From assembly GCA_963750995.1 (NCBI GenBank), contig CAVVST010000002.1, positions 1,312,939 through 1,376,938 on the forward strand: DNA of 64,000 bases, read 5' to 3'. The notes under the pieces are model-generated. The model was not told where the DNA came from. It did not search any database and saw only the letters and a program-made list of their open reading frames with translations. This DNA comes from CAVVST01 sp963750995 (GTDB lineage Bacteria; Acidobacteriota; Vicinamibacteria; Vicinamibacterales; UBA2999). The translations under genes and the position numbers were made by a program. This document shows, piece after piece, positions 1-9,360 of the stretch (position 1 is its first letter; each line of letters begins with the position of its first letter).

Positions 1-68
1 TCAAGATGACGTGTGGAATCCCGGTTGCAGTGGGTTGGCATACACAATCGGACAAGAGGAGGTTCGCC

Positions 69-653
69 ATGGCTCAGGTGCTGACAGGACAGAAGATCGC
101 CGCTCTGGTCGCCAATGGCTTCGAGCAAGTCGAGCTGACCGATCCGCGACACGCGCTCGAAGCGGCGGGCGCGACGGTTCACGTCGTCTCCCCCGAAGCC
201 GCAACGGTGCGCGGATGGAACCATACGGAATGGGGCGACTCGGTGAAGGTGGACTGTCCCCTCGATCAGGCACGCGCCGAGGATTACGATGCGCTGCTCC
301 TGCCGGGAGGCGTCATGAATCCGGACCAGCTGCGTATGAACCCCGCAGCCGTGCAGTTCGTGAAACAGTTCTTCGATGACGGCAAACCAATCGCCGCGAT
401 CTGCCACGGGCCGTGGACGCTGGTGGAGGCCGACGTCGTCCGTGGACTGCGCATGACGTCATATCCCTCAGTGAAGACTGACCTCGTGAATGCGGGCGCG
501 CACTGGGTCGACGAGGAAGTCGTGGTCGATCGCGGCATCGTATCGTCGCGAAGGCCGGACGACCTGCCCGCGTTCAATCTCAAGATGATCGAGGAGTTCG
601 AGGAAGGGCAACACGGCTTGGGCGCTCGCCAACCGGCCAGCACCCACGCCTAG
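69..653 (+). CDS. DJ-1/PfpI family protein (type 1 glutamine amidotransferase-like)
   Basis: This 194-residue protein is a soluble DJ-1/PfpI family member, the group that includes stress-induced deglycases and PfpI-type proteases. The nucleophile elbow AICHGPW places the conserved Cys at residue 112 followed by His113, and the conserved Glu of this fold is at about residue 19 (GFEQVE). The segment LLLPGG near residue 78 is also typical. The length matches the family. I chose the ATG at 69 because it follows a clear AAGAGGAGG ribosome site; upstream in-frame codons add unrelated sequence. It stands alone, with a repeat element and no gene directly behind it. The substrate cannot be read from sequence; protection against aldehydes or oxidative stress is the usual role. 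Confidence 0.9.
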   Translation: MAQVLTGQKIAALVANGFEQVELTDPRHALEAAGATVHVVSPEAATVRGWNHTEWGDSVKVDCPLDQARAEDYDALLLPGGVMNPDQLRMNPAAVQFVKQFFDDGKPIAAICHGPWTLVEADVVRGLRMTSYPSVKTDLVNAGAHWVDEEVVVDRGIVSSRRPDDLPAFNLKMIEEFEEGQHGLGARQPASTHA

Positions 654-1175
654 AGCGGCTTCCATTTGTATGTAGTGTCCGGCTTTAGCCGGACCGGCTT
701 GGTCCGCCTGCCCTTCGACTTCGCTCAGGGCACCCCGAGCAACGTCGAGGGGTGAAGGCGGACACTACGTCGTTGTGAAATGCGCAATAGCTTTGTCCTC
801 GTTGGAGATCAGGCGCGTGTCCTGGTGTGCGGTTACGACAACCCCACCGCGCGCGGCTGCTGCCGATTTGCCGGACGCGATGGTCGCTGCAGCGACACGC
901 CCCCGGCGATCCACGCGGACCTAGTCCGCTGTTTATCGGACTTCGCTCGGATCGAACGAGCAGGAACGACCTTTGAAGCATTTCATGGAAACGTGCTGTG
1001 GCCTGCTCCAAAGCGCGGCGAACGTGTGAGGCTGGCGTGCGGATGCGCCGCTACCGTGATGCTGCCGATGCCGATCGTGTTCATCTATCGAGTTGCGATA
1101 GACGACGCCGCCCCGGACTGCCGGCACTCCCATCGGCACGGGGGGAAGTGCTTCGTCCGTCTCGAGAGGTTGAAG
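654..1175. other. Stretch without a confident gene
   Basis: This gap holds the palindromic element at 672-768. Beyond that I see only weak reading frames without ribosome sites. One forward frame ends near 1187 with a Cys/His-rich tail (CGC and a later DCRHSHRHGG). It could be the end of a small metal-binding protein, but I cannot place a start. Confidence 0.5.
672..768. repeat. Palindromic MITE/REP-like element
   Basis: The element begins with gtagtgtccg (672-681) and ends with its exact reverse complement cggacactac (759-768). A further imperfect match extends both arms inward (CTTTAGCC against CTTCACC). The interior carries CCCT...AGGG around 'tcgacttcgctc', a motif I associate with dispersed repeats in Acidobacteria-type genomes. 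There is no coding capacity. It lies just behind the DJ-1 gene and could also act as a transcript-end hairpin. Confidence 0.6.
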
Positions 1176-1328
1176 TCACGCGCCTGAACGGCTCGTCGGG
1201 GCGGCCTTCTTGATCGTGAAGGCTTTCCCACACGCCAAGCAGAAGTAGATCTCGCTTAACAGCGTTGCGGCGGTTCGGACGATGTGTTGACCGCTGCACG
1301 TGGGACACGCGGCTTTCTGATCGGACAA
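1176..1328 (-). CDS. Mini zinc-ribbon protein (50 aa)
   Basis: This is a very short protein with one complete zinc-ribbon core: CPTC at residues 8-11 and CLAC at 30-33, then a basic tail (KAFTIKK). It is probably a small metal-binding nucleic-acid or protein adaptor; the function is unknown. The proposed start is a TTG with AGGAAACAAGA just before it and AGGAGG slightly further upstream. No ATG exists in frame near the Cys motif. It resembles the 59-residue protein at 48454-48633, which has CPKC...CLRC at the same spacing and a similar hydrophobic pattern between the knuckles, so the two look like paralogues. The start codon is uncertain. Confidence 0.5.
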   Translation of the reverse strand: MSDQKAACPTCSGQHIVRTAATLLSEIYFCLACGKAFTIKKAAPTSRSGA

Positions 1329-1561
1329 ATCTTGTTTCCTGCCAGCCCTCCTCTGTCGCGCCACCGGACCTGGGGAACTGCGGTGACGCGCAGAAGGAGT
1401 TCGAGCTGGACGCCCCCGACGATAGCACCACGCGCCGGAATTGCAGCTCGACGCTGGAAGGAATTTCTCGCTAGCTCTTCTTTCGTTTGCGAGTGCTCTT
1501 CCGTTTCGCTTCCAGCGGGGCGGATCTCGGCGCCTTCGCAGCATAAATCGTCGCGAGCGGC

Positions 1562-4255
1562 TCACCGCCTGGAACTGGACGCCGACACGGGCCGCAGCAT
1601 CGTCGTGTCGCTCGCGATGTCGAACACGACGTTGGTCGTCCTCGACGGACAACACAACGGATCCGCCGCGGCGTAACGCGCGTACTCGGCGGTCAGCCGG
1701 TTACGACTCTGCAGCGACACGCGACCTATGGCACCGTCAGTGCGGCTGTCCATGGCTCCTGGGGAAAGTGTGCCGGCGAACACGCCGCGCACGAAGACGA
1801 AATCCTGGTACTGGCGTGGCCGGCACATCCCGTCGTAGCCGGCCGTGCCACGGATCACCAGAATCTCCCAGCCGCCCAGGTAAGCGCCGACGAGATCCCA
1901 GCCCTGATTTCGCACGCGTGTGTCTTCGTCCAACTGTGGTGGGCGCGCGAGCTCTCGACAGCGAGGATCGATGACTCCCTGGATCGGCGGCGCGGCAGGA
2001 ATGGGCAGGCCCGGCATGTTCCAGCCAGCCAGCATTGGTTCGTCCAACCAGGAAGCGACACTGGGCTGTGACCGTCCGAGCCCGGGTTCTGCACCTGGAC
2101 GGTAGCGGCGCACCGCGTCACGTTCGACGTCAGCTCGCGTATACGCGACCGGTTTCATCGCGCCGCGCGCAAAGAGCGCTGCCTGATCGTCGTGGTGGGG
2201 TGAGTCCGTCTTGAGACTCTGACCGTAGGCGAGGATCGAGTACGCGCGTGGAGGGCTGGTGAACTCCACCGCCAGCACCCACCCATCGCCGCCCGACGCC
2301 GCGCGGCGGCCATCATCGGCAGCACTGAAGTTGAGCACGCGAAAGCACCCGAGGGCGCCGGGACAGCCGCTCGCCGGTTCGTCCACATGGCCCCACCGGA
2401 TTCGGTACACGTCGCCCCACGCCACATCCAACGATCCGAAACGAGCCGTCGTCTGACGCACGGCCTCGGCGAAGCGCTCGGCGGCGAGCCCGGCGTCGGC
2501 GAGGCCTTTCGGCGTGCCGAGCGGCGAGTCAGCCCGCCACGGTTCAGCGAACGGTTGGCCCTCGACTGCCTCTGTATACAGGCGCCACCATTCCGCGAAG
2601 AGGACGGCCCCGCGGCTGGACGCTGCAGCGGTGTTGTTCCAGCGTTCGAGCAGGTCCGCCGCGGTCGCGATCGTCACCCGATCGCCTGCTTCAAGGGTTC
2701 CCTCGCGAAGCGCGGCGCGTACCGTCGCGACGAGATCGTCCTTGACACGATCGGCCAGGAGCATCCGATCGCTGTGCTTCAGGCGGACGACGTCTTCGAG
2801 CGAGACACGCGTGTCGTTGTCGATCAGGAGCATGGAATGCTGGCTGCGCAGGCTCAGTGGGCCGTCCGATTCGAAGTAGGGCGGGAAATCCGCGGCGGCG
2901 AGCGGCTGACGCAGGTTGGTCAGCCATGGCGGGTCGTTTTCGTTGCGCACGTAGCCGCCGCGCGGGTTCATGAGCTGCGGCAGCTCGTCGAGGTCGTGAA
3001 GATTGGTCCAGATCTGAGCGGTTCGCGCAGCTGGCACCGCGTTGCCGCCGCCGGCTGCATGGGGTCGCACCGGAATCGCCGCGTTCCAGAGATACAGGAT
3101 GTTGCCATCCGCGTCCGCGTAGACGAAGTTCGAACCTGGATGAGCGCGCAGCCGCATCGCCTCCTTCCACTCGAGCAGGCTTCGCGCCTGCATCATCCGC
3201 AGGAACTGATCGCCGCCCCGATACACTCCGTCTTCGGCGGCGCGCAGCACGTAGACTTTCCCGTTATCGCGGTGCAGCACTGGACCGACGTGTGTCGTCA
3301 GGCGCTCGCGCGAGGCGAGCGCCTGGCTGCCGCCATCGGCGTAGGACACCATGACCGGTTCGTGGCGGATCGGCATCGAAGCCCCGTCGAACAGGTAGTG
3401 ATCCTCGCGTCGAGGATCCAGGTCGAGTGCGTACAGCTCCTCCGTGTTCACGTCGTTGTTGGTCGTCGCGAAGCCGAGACGATGGTTGAAACCGCCGACG
3501 ATGCCGATGGGTCCGCCGATGCGGAAGTCGCCGTAGAAATCGAGGCGGCCTGGCACGACGACGTGGGCCTCCCAGTAGCCGGCGTTCCAGGAGAGATGCG
3601 GGTTGCGGAGCAGAATGGCGGCGCCGGAGGTCGTGCGGCTCGGCGCCAGCGCCCAGGCGCTGGAGCCCACGTCGAAGCGGTCGGGGTCCTCGGGGTCCGC
3701 GGTGGGCGCCGGCTCGGCGTCAGTGAGCCGGCGCATCCAGCGGCGGATCGTGGCCTGGCTGGTGCGATAGACGTAGGCCGCGGCGACGTCATAGCCGGTG
3801 AATTCCGGGCGCATCCATGGCGGGAACTCATCCGGGTGGAGTGTGATGTAACGGTTGACGCCGGCGGCAAACCCTTCGTACACGTCGCGCGTGTCGCGGT
3901 CGATCCGCGTGTAGGTCTCCACCGCTCGCTGGTAATAGGGCCGATTGGCGAAATCCGCCTCCAGCGCGCCCGGTCCCTGGTGGCGCGCCAACTCGCCTCG
4001 CGCGCCGAGCAGGATCATCGGCACACGGTCGCCGTAGTCTTCAAGCTGCAAGTAGCCGAGCGCGTAGCCGAGGGCCCGGAAGTTGTCGGCGTAGATATGC
4101 GGAACGCCGTACGAGGTGCGGATGACTTCGACCTGCCCTGCTTCGGCCGAAACGCCAATGCGTGCATTTGGTGGCGCGGTCGCGCGAGCCGCACACGCCC
4201 CGACCAATGCCAGCGCCAGAAGGGTGCCGGGGAGGACCAGGAACCGGCGATCCAT
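1562..4255 (-). CDS. Penicillin acylase family lipoprotein with C-terminal LppP/LprE-like domain
   Basis: This is an Ntn-hydrolase of the penicillin G/AHL-acylase family, which cleaves amides and matures by autocleavage. A lipoprotein signal (LALVGAC) predicts anchoring in the envelope. The family features are VIRTSYGVPHIYADN near the start and GSSAWAL near residue 200, where the Ser after Gly is the expected nucleophile, followed by the typical SGAAILLRNPHL. From about residue 735 a second domain follows (GMCRPRQYQDFVFV, FAGTLSP, DSRTDGA, LCCPSR), matching the LppP/LprE lipoprotein family; I know of no standard fusion of these two. The frame closes at 1562. However, another frame continues to a stop at 1471-1473 with a Lys/Arg-rich tail (EAKRKSTRKRKKS), so the real C-terminus may lie there after a frameshift. 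An ATG at 4273 is an alternative start. Confidence 0.85.
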   Translation of the reverse strand: MDRRFLVLPGTLLALALVGACAARATAPPNARIGVSAEAGQVEVIRTSYGVPHIYADNFRALGYALGYLQLEDYGDRVPMILLGARGELARHQGPGALEADFANRPYYQRAVETYTRIDRDTRDVYEGFAAGVNRYITLHPDEFPPWMRPEFTGYDVAAAYVYRTSQATIRRWMRRLTDAEPAPTADPEDPDRFDVGSSAWALAPSRTTSGAAILLRNPHLSWNAGYWEAHVVVPGRLDFYGDFRIGGPIGIVGGFNHRLGFATTNNDVNTEELYALDLDPRREDHYLFDGASMPIRHEPVMVSYADGGSQALASRERLTTHVGPVLHRDNGKVYVLRAAEDGVYRGGDQFLRMMQARSLLEWKEAMRLRAHPGSNFVYADADGNILYLWNAAIPVRPHAAGGGNAVPAARTAQIWTNLHDLDELPQLMNPRGGYVRNENDPPWLTNLRQPLAAADFPPYFESDGPLSLRSQHSMLLIDNDTRVSLEDVVRLKHSDRMLLADRVKDDLVATVRAALREGTLEAGDRVTIATAADLLERWNNTAAASSRGAVLFAEWWRLYTEAVEGQPFAEPWRADSPLGTPKGLADAGLAAERFAEAVRQTTARFGSLDVAWGDVYRIRWGHVDEPASGCPGALGCFRVLNFSAADDGRRAASGGDGWVLAVEFTSPPRAYSILAYGQSLKTDSPHHDDQAALFARGAMKPVAYTRADVERDAVRRYRPGAEPGLGRSQPSVASWLDEPMLAGWNMPGLPIPAAPPIQGVIDPRCRELARPPQLDEDTRVRNQGWDLVGAYLGGWEILVIRGTAGYDGMCRPRQYQDFVFVRGVFAGTLSPGAMDSRTDGAIGRVSLQSRNRLTAEYARYAAADPLCCPSRTTNVVFDIASDTTMLRPVSASSSRR

Positions 4256-4324
4256 CACCTCACGATGTTGCATGCGCCGGCGAAACAGCGCAAGGTCGCC
4301 ACGACACGTCGCGACGGCGCCGAC

Positions 4325-4690
4325 TCACGTCATCCGAACGCCGCGCTTGAACTTGGTCCCTCGAATCTCCAGCACGTCTGGCTCAGGGCTGGTGGCGGTG
4401 ATCGTCTCGTGCGGCAGGTCGCCGAACAGCATTACCACTTCAGTCCCGGCCACGGTATACGTTCCGTAGTTGCCGGGCGCTTCGCGTCGTGCCGCGTCGT
4501 AATCGAAGCGGCTGATGTCGCCCCCGGGTGCGTTGGGAAGATCGCGGCCGCGGAACACGCGCCCGTCAGGCGAGAGCAGGTAGTACTCGGTCGCGACTTC
4601 CCACGACGCGCTGCCGGGTCCGCCGAAGGGATTGAAGCGCAGCTGCCGAGTGGTAGCTAGATAAAGACCGGCGACGCTGGCGGTATCCAT
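4325..4690 (-). CDS. Conserved-type hypothetical protein (121 aa)
   Basis: The protein contains a motif set seen in small proteins of unknown function: an N-terminal strand GLYLATTRQ, then EYYLLSPDGRVFRG, a FDYDAARRE segment and GTYTVAGTEVVMLF. It reads like a compact beta-rich domain that describes a displayed or secreted product. No signal peptide is visible from the ATG at 4690; a GTG two codons upstream is also possible. It sits directly behind the split secreted gene 4731-5413 on the same strand. It could therefore be the last domain of that protein separated by another indel, or a translationally coupled neighbour. Confidence 0.5.
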   Translation of the reverse strand: MDTASVAGLYLATTRQLRFNPFGGPGSASWEVATEYYLLSPDGRVFRGRDLPNAPGGDISRFDYDAARREAPGNYGTYTVAGTEVVMLFGDLPHETITATSPEPDVLEIRGTKFKRGVRMT

Positions 4691-4730
4691 CTTCACCGCG
4701 ATCTGAGCGTCGGGCGGCCGTTCCGCGCCC

Positions 4731-5413
4731 TCAGTTGCCCCTGATTTCTCCTGGCGGGTCGCCCCGCGGCGGCGCCGGGAACGCGTGATGGTACAGCGAC
4801 TCGTAGCGGATGTTTCTGCCGTTCTCGTCGATCCATCCGAACGACTGCTGGAAGAGACCCGCGTCCGGTGCCCCTGCCGGCGTCGTGCCTTCGCTGATAT
4901 ACAGCTTCTGGTTGTGCATGTAGACGGCCGCCTTCGTGCGCGATCCGTCACGATTCGTCAGATGGACCTGGTTACCGCCGACGCTGTAGTAGGTGTTCCA
5001 GCTCAGTTGCGTGACCTTCCCGTCGCGCAGGATGAACTGCTCGATCGCATACACGATGGCGCCGTGAAAATCGAGGCGCCAGTGGCCCACTCCTGAGAAA
5101 CCGGTGCCGCCATAGCACCCTTCGGTCTTCGCGGCGCACTTCTGCGCCTTTGCGGTGAGCAGCTTCTCGATCTGGCTGTAGTCGACAACGGTCATCGAGT
5201 ATCGGCTTTTCCCCTGCTCAGCGCTGTACCACGCGCCGGCAGCTCGGCGCCGTACTGCGACATGTAAGTTGTCTGGGTCACCCTGGGTTGACCCGGAAAA
5301 TTGCTGGTAAAACGATCCTCCTTGCTGACGTACTCGATCCACTCCTCCTGCGCAGACGCGGGAGCGGACAACGAGATGAGGAGAGTCACGGCGACGAGTG
5401 GACTGAAGCGCAT
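4731..5413 (-). CDS. Secreted protein of unknown function, split by a frameshift
   Basis: The start is secure: GGAGGAAAG precedes the ATG at 5413, and the protein opens with a clean signal peptide (MRFSPLVAVTLLISLSAPAS, cut after AQ). The first frame runs to about 5230 (SKEDRFTSNFPGQPRV, then YGAELPA). A second frame continues the protein (YSAEQGKSRYSMTVVDYSQI, later CAAKTEGCYGG and a WRLDFHGA strand) to the stop at 4731. Removing one base near 5229-5232 joins them as LPARYSAEQ. The rest looks like a periplasmic beta-rich protein; the pattern 'FTSNFPGQP' occurs in many secreted bacterial proteins of unknown role. I do not recognise an enzyme motif. Confidence 0.6.
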
Positions 5414-5596
5414 CGTCTTTCCTCCGATTCTCAGGACCGGCACGTGCGGGACCCGGCGCGCGGATCATGGCGCCCCCGGAGGCGCCTGTCAAATGACGCA
5501 AATCTCCAGCCTCTGTGACGCTAGCAGCCCATCGTCGTCATCGACGTCTGGATCGACGCTGTCACATCCGGGCGGCTGCCGCCTGTGGCAGGAGGA

Positions 5597-7727
5597 TCAC
5601 GCGCGGATTGTGACCGCGACGTCGCGATTCCGCATCGCGACGTTGCCGAAGATGTCGGCCACCCACATCCGCAGGATGTAGTCTCCCGGGCGCAGCGTGC
5701 GCGTGTCCCAATGGCCGGGTCCGGCGACGCCGTTGCGGAACGTGTTCGTCGCACGGTAGAGAAAGCGCGAGGTGCGGTTGCCGTATTCCGGAATACCGCT
5801 GCCGGGGGCGAACAGCAATGACGCCGCCGCCTCGCCCGGCAGACGGTCGAAGACAATCGTCTGCCGCGGCGTTTCGAAGCCAGGCGCAGGCGATTCGTCC
5901 GGATGCAACACCTGATAGCCGATCGCGTACACGCCGAGACGTCGGCGCGCCGCGTTCCCGTCAACCTGGTCCCAGGCATCGACGACCACTTCGACCTGGC
6001 CATCCACGATCAGACGGCCGCGTTCGGCCCGGGTGATCGGCCGACCGTCCTCCGCAAACAGGCGCACTCCCGACCGAGCGATCACCGGCGGCGTGGTGTC
6101 GCGAAAGTGCGGCATCCGGAAATGGAGCGGGTTCCGCTCTTCGCCCGCCCAGCCGACATCCAGGTGCGAGTGGTTGAAGGCGTTGACAGTGCCGAGCCGG
6201 TCGCCTGTCCGGAATCGCGCCCCTCGCCTGACCCGCATTCGCGTCACCCGGCCCGTGGCGTCCCTGGTTGGAACGAACCTGACGTCGTCGAATGGGCGGC
6301 CATCCGCGCCGCGACCGACGCGAAGGTGCACGTAGGCGATCGGACGCACCCGGATCGCCTCGTTGATCGTGTCGAACGCCGCCACGCCGTCAAGGTGCGT
6401 GACTATGCCTTCGCGGACGGCGAGGACGCTCGTGCCGGCGGGCGCGGAAATGTCCAGCCCCGCGTGAAAACGGAGGAAATCGACACCGCCTCGCGGCTCG
6501 CCGAACGTCGCCGTGATCTCGAACGGACCGGCCTGCGGCGCGAACGGCCACAGCAGGGGAAGCAGGCCGAAGGCCTCCGCCTCGAATGCTGGCTTGAGCA
6601 AGGTGGAAGCCGGCAGCGACCGCTCGCCGCCAGGAGCGAGACGAATGCGGCGGATCAGCGCGTTGACGCTGTCGGCGACGACCAGTTCCGCCTGCGGCGT
6701 CGATACGATCCCGGCCAGGCCTCGGAACCGCGCATCCGCACCCCAGCCGTCGGCGAACCCGGGCGTCGATCCGGCAACCACGCGAACGTCGCCGTCCGGA
6801 TCGACGGCGACAACCCGATTGTCGCCCGCGGCGTAGATGACGCCGTCAGGGTCGATGGCGACGCCTGTCGGCCTGACGAGCCCGTGATGAGGGACGGAGG
6901 TTACCATCCCGTCGGGCGAGATCTTGCGGATGGCGACGTTGCCAAAATCGGCAACGTAGATGTTGAAAGCGGTATCCACCGCGACGCCAGACGGAGTATC
7001 AAAGGCGGACGTCTGCGGCGGGACCATCGGCCAGGCCAGGAGTCTCGCTCCCGGCTATCGTGCTGACGGTACCGTCAGGATGGATCGCGCGAATGCGATC
7101 GTTGTACGTGTCGGCGACGAGGATGCGGCCCCGTGCGTCGACCGCGATTCCGATCGGGCCGCGGAACCGCGCCTCCCGCGCCGCCCCGTCACGGTACCCG
7201 GGGACGCCGTCGCCCGCGACGGTCGTGACGCTTCCATCCGGAGCGATACGTCGAATCGCATTGTTGCCGGTATCGGCGACGAGCACTCCCCCGCCAGCAT
7301 CGACCGCCACACCAGAGGGCGTGTCGAACCGAGCCGACGACGCCGGCCCGTCGCGGTAGCCACGCTCTCCGCCGGCAACTGTCGTGACGGTGCCATCCGG
7401 CGCAATTCGTCGGACCCGCGGCCCGCGACCGGCATCCGCGACGTAGACGCTGCCGTCAGGCGCAACCGTGACGCCGAACGGGTCGGAAAAACGCGCCAAC
7501 CGCGACGGACCGTCGCGCACATCCGCCACGCCGTCACCGGCAACGACGGTCACCCACGAGCGGTCACCGAATACAAACGGCTCCGCGCGTTCACTCAGCC
7601 GCCATGCCAAGTACGCGAACGCCAGGCCCAGGGCGACACCGGCAACGAGCAGCGGCCCCCAGACGCACGGAGGGCGCAACGAGCGCCCAGACGCGTCGAC
7701 CACCGGTTCGCGGCCATCGATACTCAC
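5597..7727 (-). CDS. Membrane-anchored NHL-repeat protein fused to an M23-like domain (one frameshift)
   Basis: The first frame (GTG at 7727) encodes a short cytoplasmic tail, a transmembrane helix (PLLVAGVALGLAFAYLAW) and NHL blades with the repeated theme GVAVDAxGxxxVADTxNxxIRxI. It ends early near 7000 at DVRL. A second frame carries on in register (FDTPSGVAVD...) with more blades. It then enters a domain with FHAGLDISAPAGTSVLAV and NHSHLDVGW, which resembles the lysostaphin/M23 fold, and a C-terminal beta domain. Deleting one C near 7005 gives DVRFDTPSGVAVD, so this is one gene. The M23 metal residues are only partly present (HxxxD, then a His before LDVGW), so peptidase activity is doubtful. 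The location is outside the inner membrane. Confidence 0.75.
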
Positions 7728-7845
7728 TTCCAGACTATTGTCGGGGAGTTAGGCCATTCTGGGCGAATTCGCAACAAACTCCGTCGTGGCCGTCGCGTCG
7801 TCGTGGTGTGAAGCACAGTGTACTTGACGGCATGCAACCACGACG

Positions 7846-9360
7846 TCACGACGAGCACGACCGGGAACGAACCGGATCGCGGCCCCATGCCGTCATGGTT
7901 TCGCGGATGTAGGGGGTGTGCGCGTCAGGCCGATTTGCCGTCGGTGTGCATTCTCCGACGAACGTGTGTTCGGCTGCGAGGGCCTCAGAGGCGGCCGGAC
8001 GCCGGCCGAACTCGCTGAGGATCGACTCGAGGACCGGCAACATCATGCCGGCGCGCTTGGCGCGGATCACGAGATCCCACAGCGGCTCGAACTTCTTCCA
8101 GCCGGCCGCATAGGCGAAGTGCCGCAGCCCCGCGATCCTGCTGGCATGCGCCGCAGCGCCGCGTGCGATCGCGCCCCAGCGATAGAACTCCTCGTAGGCG
8201 CGCCAGTAACCGGCTTCGAGTTCTGACGCCGTCATCTTCGCGGGGCGGAAGACGGCGTGCCGCGTGTCGTAGAGATCCCAATCCGCCGTGGTGATACGGT
8301 TCTGCGACCAGATCCGCTGGTGCAGCGCGGTGCCGGGATAGGGCGTGAGGATGTGGAATGTCGCCGTCTCGATGCCGTTCTCGATCGCCCATTCCACCGT
8401 CCGCTCGAACACGGTCGCATCGTCACCATCCATGCCGAAGACGAAGCTGCCGTTGATCATCACGCCGACATCGTGCAGGCGCCGGATGGCGGCGCCGTAG
8501 TCGCGTCGAAGGTTCTGGAACTTCCGCTGCTCGAGCAGGTTGTCGGCGGACAATGACTCGAAGCCGACGAACAGGCTGCGGAGGCCGGCCTCCACCGCAC
8601 GTTCGAGCACGTTCGGGGCGAGCACGGCGTTGACCGTGCCGGCGGCCTGCCAGAGTCGACCCATCCCGCGCATCCCGTCGAAGAGTGCCGTCGCAAAGCG
8701 GCGGTCGCCGAACAGGTGGTCGTCCAGGAAATAGAGATGGCGGCCCGGCAGCCGTTCGATCTCCGCGAGCGCGGCGTCGACCGTCTGCGTGTAGAACGAC
8801 CGGCCGCCTTCGAAGAACGCTTCCTTGTAGCAGAAGTCGCACACGTGCGGACACCCGCGCGACACGACGATCGAGTTCGGCACCAGGTAGAGACCCCGCT
8901 TGATCAAGTCGCGGCGCACAGGCGGCACGTCCGCCAGCGTGCGTGTCGTCGAGCGATAGACCCGCTCCGGCGCGCCGCGGCGGAAGTCGGCGAGAAACCG
9001 CGGCCACGTGTCCTCGCCGGGACCAAGAAAGATCGTGTCCGCGTGCGCGGCCGCTTCGTCGGGCAGCGACGTGACGTGCAAACCGCCAAGCACCACGTAC
9101 GCACCACTCGCACGGTAGCGATCGGCAATACGGTACGCGCGGTAGGCCGACGTGATGTAGACCTGGATGACCACCAGGTCCGGTTCGTCATTCAGCCGCA
9201 GTGACTCGACATGCTCGTCCTGAATCTCCGCTTCGTCATCCGGACCGAGATACGCCGCCAGCGTGGCCAGCCCGAGCGGCGGAAACAGCGAGTATTTGAT
9301 CGGCCGGAACAGCGGGCTGGTCGCTTCGGTCAACGCCGGCAGAATCAGCTTGACCTTCAC
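7846..9360 (-). CDS. B12-binding radical SAM protein
   Basis: This 504-residue protein has an N-terminal cobalamin-binding-type domain (PPLGLATLAAYL near residue 30, then VVLGGLHVTSLPDEA). The radical SAM cluster site RGCPHVCDFC gives the CxxxCxxC pattern, and an elongated C-terminal region contains GFESLSADNLLEQRK and HILTPYPGTALH. Proteins of this layout perform methylations or rearrangements of lipids or peptides; the product is unknown. The start is a GTG whose last two bases overlap the stop of the upstream YjbQ gene (GTGA), so translation is probably coupled. Transcription runs on the minus strand after YjbQ. The C-terminal 40 residues are low in recognisable motifs. Confidence 0.85.
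   Translation of the reverse strand: MKVKLILPALTEATSPLFRPIKYSLFPPLGLATLAAYLGPDDEAEIQDEHVESLRLNDEPDLVVIQVYITSAYRAYRIADRYRASGAYVVLGGLHVTSLPDEAAAHADTIFLGPGEDTWPRFLADFRRGAPERVYRSTTRTLADVPPVRRDLIKRGLYLVPNSIVVSRGCPHVCDFCYKEAFFEGGRSFYTQTVDAALAEIERLPGRHLYFLDDHLFGDRRFATALFDGMRGMGRLWQAAGTVNAVLAPNVLERAVEAGLRSLFVGFESLSADNLLEQRKFQNLRRDYGAAIRRLHDVGVMINGSFVFGMDGDDATVFERTVEWAIENGIETATFHILTPYPGTALHQRIWSQNRITTADWDLYDTRHAVFRPAKMTASELEAGYWRAYEEFYRWGAIARGAAAHASRIAGLRHFAYAAGWKKFEPLWDLVIRAKRAGMMLPVLESILSEFGRRPAASEALAAEHTFVGECTPTANRPDAHTPYIRETMTAWGRDPVRSRSCSS

Noticed and set aside
780..1187. Forward frame with a Cys/His-rich end
   Set aside because: The end looks slightly like a metal-binding protein, but no ribosome site or credible start exists and the first half is not protein-like. 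It is kept only as a remark in the gap entry.
2387..4660. Very long forward open frame (757 codons) opposite the acylase gene
   Set aside because: It is antisense to a gene with clear family motifs; long antisense frames are expected at this GC content. The translation has no recognisable domain and no ribosome site.
5903..7066. Forward open frame of 387 codons opposite the NHL/M23 gene
   Set aside because: It is an antisense shadow rich in Arg and Asp without domain signal; the minus-strand frames carry NHL repeats.
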